Positions 1-9,187 are shown, numbered from the stretch's first letter. The stretch: 64,000 bases of DNA from an uncultured Methylophilaceae bacterium (GCA_905182075.1 CAJIZS010000001.1:248001-312000); one strand, 5' to 3'. The notes: generated from the letters alone by a model not told the origin. Made by a program: numbers and translations.

Positions 1-2
1 AA

Positions 3-262
3 ATTTCTAAGTTAAATCCAAAACCCGGCTCTGCTTTATTTTCTTCAACAAGTGTTGTACAACACATTATTCCAGATTTTAATATTTCTATTATTGATGG
101 GCAATTAGATTTAGTGATGAATACTGGGATGATTCCAGAGCTCAGAATTAACTCAGGATTCAAAGACTTATTGCAAGGGTATAAAGAAACCAAAGGAAAG
201 CAAAACAAGACACAGAAAGAGGCTGTGTTTTTTGTTAAGCAAAAATTAGATTACTGCAAAAT
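3..262 (+). pseudogene. Fragment of RNA polymerase sigma-54 factor (RpoN), apparently foreign
   Basis: An open frame from base 3 reads as the middle of a sigma-54 factor. It contains LNPKPGSA, then IIPDFNISI, IPELRINSGF and EAVFFVKQKLD, which match the core-binding region before the DNA-binding domain. The wording resembles Bacteroidetes (Flavobacteriia) RpoN. The similarity stops near base 255-262, where minus-strand rsmB begins without a gap. It has no start, no C-terminal RpoN box and no link to its neighbour, so it is best read as a chimeric piece of another genome. The family call is good; the taxonomic call is from memory of family wording. Confidence 0.6.
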
Positions 263-531
263 GGCTTATCAGATGTCATTTCGTCTAGAGCTATAGAAGC
301 TGCATCTAAAGATTATCATCAATTCCTTCTTTTGACTAATTTGTTGATAATAAATGAAGACTCTCCTAAGAATCTTAATGCGCCGTATACTAAATTTTTT
401 ATTTCAGGCTTATTTATTTCTTCTAATTTTTTACTGTATTTTTCAAAAAATACTGCAAAAGTCTTATCAAGGTTTTTGCCTGATAAGACATTTTGTAAAA
501 TTAATGACGCTATCCATTGTGATACATTCAT
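262..531 (-). CDS. rsmB: 16S rRNA (cytosine-5) methyltransferase RsmB, N-terminal part only
   Basis: RsmB methylates C967 of 16S rRNA. Only its NusB-like RNA-binding N-terminus is present: about 70 clean residues (IASLILQNVLSGKNLDK, then EIKNLVYGALRFLGE), followed after a frameshift near base 319 by a further 20 residues. The SAM-binding catalytic half is missing because the frame runs into the sigma-54 fragment at the window edge. The start ATG at 531 overlaps the fmt stop as TAATG, so translation is probably coupled. The order def-fmt-rsmB is the classic arrangement in Proteobacteria and supports the call. Confidence 0.75.
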
Positions 532-1471
532 TATGTAATTGATTCTCCGGTTATCACACTATATCCATTAATGAACTCTTCTGCTGACATCAGGTCTTGA
601 GCCCTCAGGCTGAATTTTTATAATTTTTATTGCATTATCGTGACAATTGTAAATATAAGTTTTCTTTTACAATTAACTATAAATTACCTGGCAATAAATT
701 AACTATAGAGTCTATTTTTATACTAACAATATCTGCTTCCCAAATTTTAATTATTTTTTTCCTAAAAATACAATTAACTACTGGATACGGATTAAATCCT
801 TTCGTCTCTGAAAGAAGGTGTGGAATATATTTTATTTAAAATAGATTCATTGTGAAACACAAGTCCAATATCTCTAGATGTTTGGTCTAATAGTATAGTT
901 CTAAACATATAATTTTGGAGAACTTTTAGCATCAGGTTTGCTCCAGCTTCAGACAAGTATTTATTTAGACTTCCTGTTGTATCAGAATCCTTAATTTTAA
1001 TTTTTTCTTTTTCAATCATTGGCCCTGCATCTAATTCTGGAATTACACTCATTATTGTTACGCCTGTTGCCTTATCCCCAGCTTCTATCGCCCTATGAAT
1101 TGGTGCCGCACCCCTCCAACGAGGTAATAACGAAGCGTGTATATTATATTTATGTAAAAAATAATTTAAAAATTCTGTTGGGATAATGAGTCCATATGCC
1201 ACTACTATCAAAATATCAGGTCTCATGATAAGATTTTATTTTTTACATCGTCATTATTTAATAGTTTCTCTGGTTGGTATAAAGGTAATTTATGTTCTAG
1301 AGAATATTTTTTAACAGGGCTGTGTGTTATCTTCATTCCTCTTCCTGATTTTCTATCAGGCTGGGTTAAAACAAGGCTAACTTCGTAGCCTGAGTCATGT
1401 AATAACTTTAAAGTTGGAACTGAGAAATCTGGAGTTCCTGCAAAAATAATTTTAGGTTTTTTATTTTGCAT
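531..1471 (-). CDS. fmt: Methionyl-tRNA formyltransferase (frameshifted)
   Basis: Fmt formylates initiator Met-tRNA using 10-formyl-THF. The N-terminus has IIFAGTPDFSVPTL, and the formyl-THF binding core has HASLLPRWRGAAPIHRAI followed by GVTIMSVIPELDAGPM, the diagnostic SLLP and D-G motifs. The C-terminal domain continues in other frames (GFNPYP at about 775, IKIIKIQPEGSRP near 620) and ends at the TAA that overlaps rsmB. Frame changes lie near 1225, 800 and 650. The total span gives about 313 residues, the usual length, so the gene is probably intact in the organism and the breaks are sequencing errors. Confidence 0.9.
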
Positions 1472-1475
1472 TTAA

Positions 1476-1980
1476 TCAAGAATATGGTTGTTTGTTTTTT
1501 TTAATCATTTTTCTTTTAATTCTATCTTTTTTTAAAGAGTAAGATTTCAACAAACACCTTGCCTTCAAGATGATCCATTTCATGTTGAATACATACCGCT
1601 AACAATCCTTCAGCTTTTATTTCAAACTCTTTCCCTTCTTCATTAAGAGCCCTAACCCATACACTCTTGAATCTTTCTACTTTTTCATAAATATCTGGAA
1701 CTGATAAACATCCTTCTTCTAGTTCTTGAGTTCCGGATGATTTAATTAATTCAGGGTTTATTAAAGTAACCAAACTGGTTTTATCTTCTGAAACATCAAT
1801 TACAATAATTTTCTTGTGAAAATCAACCTGTGTCGCAGCCAGCCCAATTCCGTTTGCATCGTACATGGTCTCTGAAAGATTATTAATGAATGCCTTAATT
1901 TTTTTATCAACAACCATTACTTTGCTTGCAATTTTATATAGCCTTGGATCAGGATAGTTTAATATTTTTAAAAGTGACAT
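1476..1980 (-). CDS. def: Peptide deformylase (C-terminal frameshift)
   Basis: Removes the N-formyl group from nascent proteins; metal-dependent. All three family motifs are visible: GIGLAATQV, EEGCLSVP and the metal site HEMDHLEG. The clean frame stops at 1522 after 152 residues. A one-base shift at about 1558 restores a normal lysine-rich tail (LKKDRIKRKMIKK) ending at 1476, five bases before the fmt start. Corrected length is about 168 residues, as expected. It is first in the def-fmt-rsmB run and divergent from smg. Confidence 0.93.
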
Positions 1981-2137
1981 AATTGGTATTGACTGAAAAG
2001 AATTGTAAGTTTATTAAAAGTAAAAATTACTAAATATTTTAAAATTAATCTATATTAATACTGTTAACTTAAATCTTTTTCTTTTATTTAAACTTCTTAA
2101 TTTCATAAACTAATCTTATAACCAGCGAGGATAAATA

Positions 2138-2600
2138 ATGTTTGATTTACTAATTTATATGTTTGAAAATTATCTAAGCTCTAAGCCTCACTCTGACTTT
2201 ACAAACATAACCCAAGAGCTCGAAGCTGCAGGGTTTGATAATAAAGAAATTAAGAATGCCCTTGATTGGTTTACTCAACTTGAAAAATTAGCCGATAAAG
2301 ATAATGTTTCTATCTATGCATAACTATGAAAATACAATCCGAATTTTTACAGATAACGAAAAGAATAAAATCACCACCGAGGGTCTTGGCTTTATTCTAT
2401 TTCTTGAGCAAGCCATATTCTTAAATCTGGTGAACGTGAGATAATTTTAGATCAAGCCATGGCCATTAATCAAAAAGCAATTAGTCCTTAATGAGGTTCG
2501 CTGGATTGTGATGATGACTTTATGGCAAAATGGAAGAGAAAATGATTATTTATTTGTTGAAGATGCTCTCTATAAGCCTGATCAGAACAGAATGCACTAG
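2138..2600 (+). CDS. smg: Smg family protein (DUF494), frameshifted
   Basis: The N-terminus MFDLLIYMFENYL with AAGFDNKEIKNALDWFTQL is the Smg/DUF494 signature. After frame changes near 2318, 2420 and 2490 the rest follows: RIFTDNEKNKI, GLGFILFLEQA, MAINQKAI and a C-terminus ending QNRMH before TAG at 2600. Full span is about 154 residues, close to the usual 157. The biochemical role is not established; in many Proteobacteria it sits between dprA and topA, but neither is here. A purine-rich stretch precedes the ATG. Divergently transcribed from def. Confidence 0.85.
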
Positions 2601-2613
2601 TCTCTAATATTCT

Positions 2614-3430
2614 TTACAATTTTCGAGATAATTCCCTGACTTCATTCAAAGTATAGAAGTGAATGCTTGGTACACCATATTGAATAAGAGTCTCACAAAT
2701 TTCAGAAATAACATCGACACCAAACTCTCTCAAGTGAAGGAATATCATCTTGATAATCTTCTAATCTCATTCTAAGCCATCTAGGAATTTCTGCTCCACA
2801 GTTATTCGCAAACCTGGATAATTGCTTAATATTATAAATTGGCATTATTCCTGGAATAATTGGAATTGAAATAGATCTTTTCTGGCACTCTTCAATAAAT
2901 CTAAAATATGCATCCACATTGAAAAAGAATTGTGTTATTGCAGATTCTGCTCCAGCATAATTTTTCTTAAAATTAGAAAAATCTTTAAATGCATTATCAG
3001 CTTCTGGATGAAATTCTGGGTACGCTGCAACTTCGATATAAAATTTGTCTCCCATTTCATCACGAATAAAAGCTACTAGCTCATTTGCGTAATTAAGTTC
3101 GCCATGGCTAACTGCCCCTGAAGGGTTGTCTCCCCTCAAAGCAACAATATGGTCTATTCCTTTACTCTCATATTGTTTCAATAATTCAAGGATCTCGCTT
3201 TTGGTGATGATATACAAGATATATGTGGTACCGCTTTTAAACCTAAAGCTTCTTATTTCTAAAACAGTTTCTAAGGTTTTTTCTTTTGTCGATCCACCTG
3301 CACCAAAAGTAACTGAAAAAAATTCAGGATCAATTTATCGAAGTGCTTCAGTAGTTATCCTTAATTTTTGAATTCCCGCCTCTGTCTGAGGCGGAAAGAA
3401 TTCAAAACTTACTGATGGCATATTGGGCAT
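2614..3430 (-). CDS. metF: 5,10-methylenetetrahydrofolate reductase (frameshifted)
   Basis: Reduces methylene-THF to methyl-THF for methionine synthesis, using FAD. The N-terminus MPNMPSVSFEFFPPQTEAG and FFSVTFGAGGSTKE carry the FFPP and GAGG family motifs; the core has GIDHIVALRGDNP, EVAAYPEFHPEA, ITQFFFNVDAYFRFIEEC and IIPGIMPI. The end GVPSIHFYTLNE is the conserved C-terminal strand. Frames change near 2745, 3215 and 3340. About 272 residues in total, normal for MetF. It lies directly downstream of ahcY on the same strand, so metK, ahcY and metF form a methyl-cycle block. The GC-rich palindrome at 3370-3403 encodes part of the FFPP motif. Confidence 0.9.
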
Positions 3431-3440
3431 ATCTTAATAC

Positions 3441-4851
3441 CTATATGTGATAACTATCGTTTTTAAAAGGTCCAGAAACTGGAACATCAATATATTTCGC
3501 TTGCTCTTTAGTCAGCTCTGTAAGTTCAGCATTTAACGATCTAGTTGAAGTCGAGCCACTTTTTCGTCAAGATGCTTAGGTAACGTATGAACTCCCAAAG
3601 GGTAGCGATCTTGTTGATTAAATAATTCAATTTGTGCTATCACTTGATTTGCAAATGAAGATCCCATGACATAACTGGGGTGGCCTGTGCCACAACCAAG
3701 ATTTACAAGGCGACCCTTTGCTAACAAAATAATTCTCTTGTTATCAGTAACAACATATTTATCAACTTGAGGTTTTATTTCTTCCCATTTATATTCTGAT
3801 AATGAGGCAATTTCAATTTCATTGTCAAAATGACCAATATTACATACTATTGCTTGGTTCTTCATTTTCACCATATGGCTATGGTTAATAACGTTGTAAT
3901 TTCCTGTTGCTGAAACAAAAATGTCAGCATGCTCTGCTGCATAATCCATGGTAGTAACATGATAACCTTCCATCGCCGCCTGAAGCGCACATATTGGGTC
4001 AACTTCAGTAACCCAAACTTGGGCAGACAAAGCTCTTAATGCTTGAGCTGATCCTTTACCAACATCGCCATAACCACAAACAACAGCTGTTTTACCTGCA
4101 TCATTATCATCGCTAGCTCTTAATACCATCAACAAAGATCTTTCACCAACCATATTAATTATCAAATTTAGATTTTGTTACTGAATCATTCACATTAATT
4201 GCTGGAAAGGATGACCATTTTGCATTAGGTCATAAGCGATGTACGCCAGTTGTTGTTTCTTCAGTAACACCCTGAATATGCATCACGTTCTTTAGTAAAC
4301 CAGCCAGGACTTTCTGCCATTCTCTTCTTAATTTGAGCAAAAACAGCTTCTTCTTCTTCTGATGTTGGAACATCTAGTAAATGTGTTTCACCTGCTTCTA
4401 CACGAGCACCCAATAGAACATACAGCGTTGCATCACCACCATCATCTAAAATCATATTTGCACCATGTTCAAACATAAATGATTTATCAAGATAGTCCCA
4501 ATGCTCAACCAGATTTTGTCCTTTTATTGCAAAGACAGGAACTCCAGCTTTTGCTATTGCAGCGGCAGCATGGTCTTGAGTTGAATAAATGTTGCAAGAT
4601 GCCCAGCGGACCTCAGCACCTAAATCGATTAAGGTTTCTATTAAAACTGCAGTTTGAATAGTCATATGCAAAGAGCCAGTAATAAAAGCCCCCTTCAATG
4701 GTTTTGAGCTCTCATACTCATTACGAATTGCCATTAAACCAGGCATTTCTGTTTCAGCAATTGCAATTTCTTGCCTGCCAAATTTAGCTAGATTGATATC
4801 AGCTATAAGGTAGTCTTTGGTATCTAATTTTGAATCAGTCACAGTATTCAT
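3441..4851 (-). CDS. ahcY: Adenosylhomocysteinase (frameshifted)
   Basis: Hydrolyses S-adenosylhomocysteine to adenosine and homocysteine, removing the product inhibitor of methyltransferases; NAD-dependent. Visible motifs: [36 protein letters not shown], the NAD fold [20 protein letters not shown], and [14 protein letters not shown]. The C-terminus reads [10 protein letters not shown] once one T is removed from a run of five near 3468, a plain homopolymer error. Other breaks lie near 3541 and 4160-4260. I chose ATG 4851 because the residues before it lack similarity and overlap the regulatory leader. An SAH riboswitch lies about 80 bases upstream. Confidence 0.95.
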
Positions 4852-4930
4852 TTTTTCTCTCTTATAAATAAAATGTGACCAGTGAGATGTTTTGTTCACC
4901 TAACATCCCGAACTGGCACGGGTTAATTAT

Positions 4931-4995
4931 GGTGAACGCAGTTACAAATAAATTTGCAGTTCGAGCCTGGGAAAATTCTTGCAGCGTTCCTCGGA
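4931..4995 (-). promoter_or_regulatory. S-adenosylhomocysteine (SAH) riboswitch aptamer
   Basis: Read on the minus strand, this segment contains CCGAGGAACGCUGCAA, then CCCAGGCUCG, a variable arm, and AACUGCGUUCACC. These are the conserved blocks of the SAH riboswitch: CCGAGG pairs with the CUCG block and CGCUGC/GCG bound the pseudoknotted core. It lies in the ahcY leader, exactly where this class occurs in Beta- and some Gammaproteobacteria, turning ahcY on when SAH builds up. The aptamer's last seven bases (GUUCACC) are perfectly complementary to GGUGAAC at 4894-4900 downstream, a plausible switch helix. Confidence 0.88.
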
Positions 4996-5045
4996 TAACA
5001 ACATGGTAATTCAAATATTAGTATAAATCAACCGAATACAGCCCT

Positions 5046-6188
5046 TTATAGAGAAGCTAAAGCAGTTTTCTTGTCTAACGCTTCCCATGTAAAATCTGGC
5101 TCATCTCTTCCAAAATGCCCGTAAGCTGCAGTTCTTTTGTAAATTGGACGAAGTAAGTCTAAGGCCTTAACTATACCTGTGGGCCTTAAGTCAAAATGTT
5201 CAAGTACCAGCTTAGATAAAATGTCTTCTGAAACCTTTCCAGTTCCATAGGTATCAACCATGACAGAAGTCGGTTGAGCCACCCCAATTGCGTATGAAAT
5301 CTGTACTAAACACTTTTCCGCTAAACCCGCAGCAACAATATTTTTTGCAACATATCTAGCGCGTAAGCCGCTGAACGATCTACTTTACTTGGATCTTTTC
5401 CACTGAAAGCTCCACCTCCATGTGCACCTTTACCTCCATATGTATCTACAATAATTTTACGGCCCGTAAGTCCACAATCCCCCTGAGGTCCACCTATAAC
5501 AAAGCGACCAGTAGGGTTAATTAAAAACTTAATATCACCCTTAATTAAATCTTGAGGTAATACAGGTTTGATTATTTCCTCAATCACAGCCTCTCGGAGA
5601 TCTTCAAGACTTACATCAGGAGAGTGTTGTGTTGATAAAACCACTGTATCAATTCTCTCAGGTTTATTATTTTTATACTCTACAGTCACTTGAGATTTTG
5701 CATCTGGTCTTAAGTACTTAATCTCTTTATATTCTCTTCTGACAGCCGCTAGTTCTAAACGGTGAGCAAGGTGAATAGGTAAGGGCATTAATGCTCGGTC
5801 TCGTTGGTCGCATAGCCGAACATGATCCCCTGATCGCCAGCGCCTTCGTCTTTGGCACCCAACGCATCGACACCCTGCGCAATATGCGCAGATTGTTCAT
5901 GCAAAAGGTTTGTCACCTCGCAAGTTGAGCATCAAACATATACTCTCCTTTTGTATAACCAATTTGAGCAATAACGTCTCTTGCAATTTTCTGTACATCT
6001 AAATATGCTGAAGACTTAACTTCTCCGGCAAGAACTACTAAATTTGTATTTGTTAATGTTTCTGCAGCAACCCTTGCTGATGGATCTTCAGACAAAATAG
6101 CATCTAGAACTGCGTCTGAAATCAAATCAGAAACTTTGTCAGGGTGTCCTTCAGAAACTGATTCTGAAGTAAAAAGAAAGTTTTTCAT
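5046..6188 (-). CDS. metK: S-adenosylmethionine synthetase (frameshifted, with a foreign-looking stretch)
   Basis: Makes SAM from ATP and methionine. Family motifs: [24 protein letters not shown] at the N-terminus, [15 protein letters not shown] in the middle, [20 protein letters not shown], the P-loop-like [19 protein letters not shown], and the C-terminal [12 protein letters not shown]. Frame changes lie near 5300, 5790 and 5915. Total span is 381 codons, normal. Bases 5790-5915 differ sharply from the rest: well over half G+C and third positions rich in G/C, in a gene otherwise near one-third. It is transcribed toward ahcY, as expected for the methyl cycle. Confidence 0.93.
5790..5915 (-). 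other. GC-rich, alphaproteobacteria-like patch inside metK
   Basis: Within metK this stretch encodes [20 protein letters not shown] then [12 protein letters not shown] with codons such as GGC, GCG, ACC and GAC that the flanks avoid. Frameshifts lie at both of its edges. The residues remain SAM synthetase, but the wording resembles alphaproteobacterial enzymes. Most likely it is consensus sequence borrowed from a co-occurring organism with a related gene. Confidence 0.55.
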
Positions 6189-6258
6189 GAAAACCTTAAG
6201 TTGATTTTTAAATCAACAAATAATAATAAAAAAAAATAGGGTCTATCTTAAATTACAT

Positions 6259-7047
6259 ATGATTAATTTTACAAAAATGCATGGTATTGGTAATGACTTT
6301 ATAGTCATCAATCAAATTAATACTAATTTTAATCTGAGCTCTTTAGCAATAAAGGCTTTAGCAAACAGAAACTTTGGTATAGGCTTTGATCAGCTCTTAA
6401 TTGTGGAGTCAACTAAGGATATAAAGGCCGAATTCAAATATAGAATATTTAATGCTGATGGAAAAGAAGTCGAACAATGTGGAAATGGAGCTAGATGTTT
6501 CTATCGTTATATTCAACATCATAAATTAACACAAAATAAAACAGTGTTAGTTGAAACTAAATCTGGAATTATTGAGCTCACAGAAAAATCAGAAGAAAAT
6601 ATATCAGTAAACATGGGCCGTCCAGTACTTAAAGCCTCTAGTAATACAGATGATTATATTCTTGTCTCAATAGGGAACCCTCATGCGGTTATGACTGTTG
6701 CTAAAAACCCTAGTTGGGAAAAATACATAACGATAGGCAAAAAAATACAATCTAAATTTTCTGATGGAGTTAATGTTGGCTTTATGTCAATAATGGATAA
6801 AAAAAATATCAAATTAAAGGTTTTAGAAAGAGGGAGTGGGCTAACTCTTGCATGTGGGACTGGAGCCTGTGCAGCAAGCGCAGTCGCAATTACTAAAGGC
6901 TTAGTTGAATCTCCAGTAACAGTTCACATGGATGGTGGAGATCTTGTCATAAAATGGGATGGCTCAAATTCAATGACCATGTCTGGTCCTGCTCAAATTG
7001 TTTACGAAGGCAAGGTAGACTTAAAATCAATTGCTAACAATGACTAA
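6259..7047 (+). CDS. dapF: Diaminopimelate epimerase
   Basis: Interconverts LL- and meso-diaminopimelate for lysine and peptidoglycan synthesis, PLP-independent with two catalytic cysteines. Both are visible: EQCGNGARCFYRY in the N-lobe and LACGTGACAASAVA in the C-lobe. Other family landmarks are KMHGIGNDF at the start, GFDQLL, and SIGNPHAV. One of the few fully intact frames here, 262 residues, slightly shorter than usual. Starts 70 bases from the divergent metK; xerC overlaps its 3' end by 8 bases. Confidence 0.97.
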   Translation: MINFTKMHGIGNDFIVINQINTNFNLSSLAIKALANRNFGIGFDQLLIVESTKDIKAEFKYRIFNADGKEVEQCGNGARCFYRYIQHHKLTQNKTVLVETKSGIIELTEKSEENISVNMGRPVLKASSNTDDYILVSIGNPHAVMTVAKNPSWEKYITIGKKIQSKFSDGVNVGFMSIMDKKNIKLKVLERGSGLTLACGTGACAASAVAITKGLVESPVTVHMDGGDLVIKWDGSNSMTMSGPAQIVYEGKVDLKSIANND

Positions 7048-7931
7048 TAAAGAATACATAAAAGCCTACACCGAATACATTACTTTTGAAAAAAGACTTA
7101 GTAAAAATACAATAAAAAACTATCTAAAAGATATTTTTAAACTAGAGGAATTAAATAATCAGGGGCCACTTAACAAAATAGAAATAGATGATATACGGAA
7201 AAATATTTCTTCACTTCACTCAAAAGGCTTAAATGGAAAATCTTTATCAAGAATGCTGTCTTCCTGGAGAGGTTTTTATGAATTTTTAATTAACCGCTTT
7301 AATTTTATCAAAAATCCTATCATAGGTATTAAGGCTCCAAAATCACCCAAAAAACTTCCTCAGATACTTTCAGTAGATCAGGCAGTTAAATTGGTCGACA
7401 TTAAAGATGAAAGTTTTTTAGGAATAAGGGACCACGCAGTATTAGAGCTTTTTTATTCGTCTGGCTTAAGGTTATCTGAACTAACAAATTTAAATGAAAA
7501 TGACGTTAATCTCTCAGACGAAACAATTACAGTTATAGGAAAGGGAAACAAAACGAGAATTCTGCCGATAGGAGATATGGCAATTAAAGCAATAAAAAAA
7601 TGGTTAGCTCTTAGATTGAAATTTTTAGATGGGAGCTCTTATGATTCAGCTTTATTTTTAAGCAAGCTCTCAAAAAGATTAACCCCTAGAGCCATACAGT
7701 ATCGATTAAAATTTTGGGCGATTAAACAAGGAGTGCCTGAAAATATTCATCCATCAATTACTTCGACATAGCTTTGCTTCTCATATCTTGCAATCTAGTC
7801 ATGATTTAAGGGCTGTGCAAGAATTATTAGGGCATGAAAATATTAGCACCACACAAATCTATACTCACCTAGACCATCAACATCTAACTGAAATTTATGA
7901 TAAATCACACCCTAGAGCAAAGAAAAAATAA
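7040..7931 (+). CDS. xerC: Tyrosine recombinase XerC (C-terminal frameshift)
   Basis: Resolves chromosome dimers at dif together with XerD. The N-terminal SAM-like domain ([16 protein letters not shown]) is followed by the catalytic domain: [15 protein letters not shown] carries the first catalytic Arg and [12 protein letters not shown] the Lys. After a shift near 7760 come [11 protein letters not shown] (His, Arg) and [16 protein letters not shown] (His and the Tyr nucleophile). About 297 residues after correction. ATG 7040 is preferred over the upstream 7031 because it begins at the first conserved region. It overlaps dapF, the usual dapF-xerC association of Proteobacteria. Confidence 0.93.
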
Positions 7932-7983
7932 ATAATTTTTATTGGCTATTGATGATGGAGAAAATTTAAATTATAGTGAACAA

Positions 7984-8175
7984 ATGGATGAAGATATAAA
8001 TATACTTGAAAACAAACTTAATCAATTGTTTGATTTTGTAAAAACTCTTAAAGAAGAAAATGCTGATTTGAAGCCAAGCCTCCAAAATGCTCAGCAAGAA
8101 ATATCAGTTTTAAAGAATAAAATTAATGATGCAACCTTAAAAATGGAAAATTTACTTGCACAATTACCAAAATAA
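7984..8175 (+). CDS. Small coiled-coil protein, ZapB-like (TIGR02449 type)
   Basis: About 64 residues from ATG 7984 (MDEDINILENKLNQLFDFVK) that are almost wholly predicted coiled coil: heptad leucines and isoleucines, many Glu, Lys and Asn. A TTG at 7942 in the same frame would add 14 residues that do not look like the family. Small coiled-coil genes immediately before zapA are a recurrent proteobacterial pair thought to act at the division septum. The assignment rests on size, coil and position, not on a catalytic motif. Confidence 0.7.
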   Translation: MDEDINILENKLNQLFDFVKTLKEENADLKPSLQNAQQEISVLKNKINDATLKMENLLAQLPK

Positions 8176-8184
8176 CCGCCTTAC

Positions 8185-8458
8185 ATGAAACAACTAGATA
8201 TTAAATTACTTGGTAGGGACTTTAGTATTTCTTGTCCTGAGGAAGAGGAAGCCAATCTCTGCGCGCGAGCGATTTCGAACGCGCGATGAAGTTCAAAAGT
8301 CTGGCAATATTATTGGCGTAGATAAAACTATTATTATGGCTGCGTTAAATATTACACATGAATTTTTGAATCAGGAGGGGGGCTCTAATATCCATACAAT
8401 GGATTACAAAAATAAATTATCTAATCTTGGGTCTTTGATAGATCAAGCATTAGATTAA
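8185..8458 (+). CDS. zapA: Cell division protein ZapA (frameshifted)
   Basis: ZapA bundles FtsZ filaments. The N-terminus MKQLDIKLLGRDFSISCPEEEE is the characteristic ZapA beta-strand and CPEEE motif; the C-terminal coil is SGNIIGVDKTIIMAALNITHEFL. The frame breaks near 8290. Bases 8255-8290 are unusually GC-rich (GCGCGCGAGC, AACGCGCG) and encode ARAISNAR where ZapA proteins have a helix like LLEAVAFLDDKM, so this short piece may be a foreign patch. About 91 residues. Ten bases after the coiled-coil gene, and followed by 6S RNA as is usual. Confidence 0.82.
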
Positions 8459-8471
8459 TATTTAATGATTG

Positions 8472-8676
8472 AATATTTGTTTTGATGTTGCTTAGATTAT
8501 ATATTCTTTGAACTAGTCTATAGCATCGGTTTTAGTCAATCAGATGTGGTGCGAGCACTCACGATTGGGTAACCTTTTAAGGGCTCTTGGCGTGTGAACC
8601 TAAAACTTCTTAGTCTATTACCACCTGAACTCATTGGTTCTAGATGCTAGTCTAGGCAACATCAAAGCAAATATTC
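8472..8676 (+). ncRNA. ssrS: 6S RNA (SsrS)
   Basis: No open frame occupies this stretch. The ends form a long helix: AUUUGUUUUGAUGUUGC at 8474-8490 pairs with GCAACAUCAAAGCAAAU at 8656-8673, continuing on both sides. The interior can fold into an interrupted rod. Position immediately after zapA is the conserved site of ssrS in Proteobacteria, and about 200 nt fits 6S RNA, which mimics an open promoter and sequesters sigma-70 holoenzyme. I could not score it against a covariance model. The 5-formyl-THF cyclo-ligase gene that often follows is absent. Confidence 0.75.
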
Positions 8677-8697
8677 CTTCAGTTCAAATCCACAAAA

Positions 8698-8726
8698 TAG
8701 ACTTAAAAGTCTCTATATTTTTAGTA
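8698..8726 (+). terminator. Possible terminator after 6S RNA
   Basis: AGACTT-AA-AAGTCT is a six-base-pair inverted repeat followed by CTATATTTTTAG, a weak hairpin with a T-rich tail. It lies just past the 6S RNA closing helix and before the convergent DUF2237 gene. Confidence 0.4.
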
Positions 8727-8757
8727 CATCTTTTTAGTAAGCAGAAATAAGATATTC

Positions 8758-9120
8758 TTAGCTTAAGCTATGGTATTGCAAGTCACCTAAAGCGATAACC
8801 TCTAGTGATTTTTCGTGAGTGGATTCTAAAATTACAGGTGGAGCACATCCAGCATCAGCTGCCTCCAGCCATCGGTTTGCACACAAACACCATCGGTCGC
8901 CGTCCTCTAGCCCAACAAAATTATACTCTGGACGTGGAGTGCTCAAATCATTTCCTTGTGACTTCGAGAAGGCTAAAAATTCATTATTTACCTCAGCGCA
9001 AATTGTATGATTCCCAGTATCTGATTGACAATGATCACATTCACCATTTCTAAAATAGCCTGTTAATGGATCTAAACTGCAAATTTTTAAAGGAGTTCCT
9101 AGTACATTTTTCTTTTCCAT
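8758..9120 (-). CDS. DUF2237 family protein
   Basis: An intact 120-residue protein beginning NVLGTPLKICSLDP, with TGYFRNGECD, GNHTICAEVNNEFLAFSK, GNDLSTPRPEYNFVGL, GDRWCLCANRWLEA and APPVILESTH. These conserved Cys, Gly and Trp-rich blocks define DUF2237, a cytosolic family of unknown function found in bacteria and some algae. Six cysteines could bind metal or form disulfides; that is inference. Convergent with the 6S RNA, divergent from the EVE-domain gene. Confidence 0.9.
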   Translation of the reverse strand: MEKKNVLGTPLKICSLDPLTGYFRNGECDHCQSDTGNHTICAEVNNEFLAFSKSQGNDLSTPRPEYNFVGLEDGDRWCLCANRWLEAADAGCAPPVILESTHEKSLEVIALGDLQYHSLS

Positions 9121-9187
9121 AATTTTTCTCTTGTATTAAACTTCTATTAACATAACAATAATATATTAATTAAGGAAGATTTTTAGT

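Noticed and set aside
3460-3475. Programmed frameshifting at homopolymers, for example TTTTTAAAAA in ahcY
   Set aside because: Breaks occur in nearly every gene type, in both directions and at non-conserved sites; sequencing indels explain them better.
8805-9053. Two plus-strand open frames over the DUF2237 gene
   Set aside because: Minus-strand DUF2237 is intact with all family motifs; the plus frames have no recognisable motif or ribosome site.
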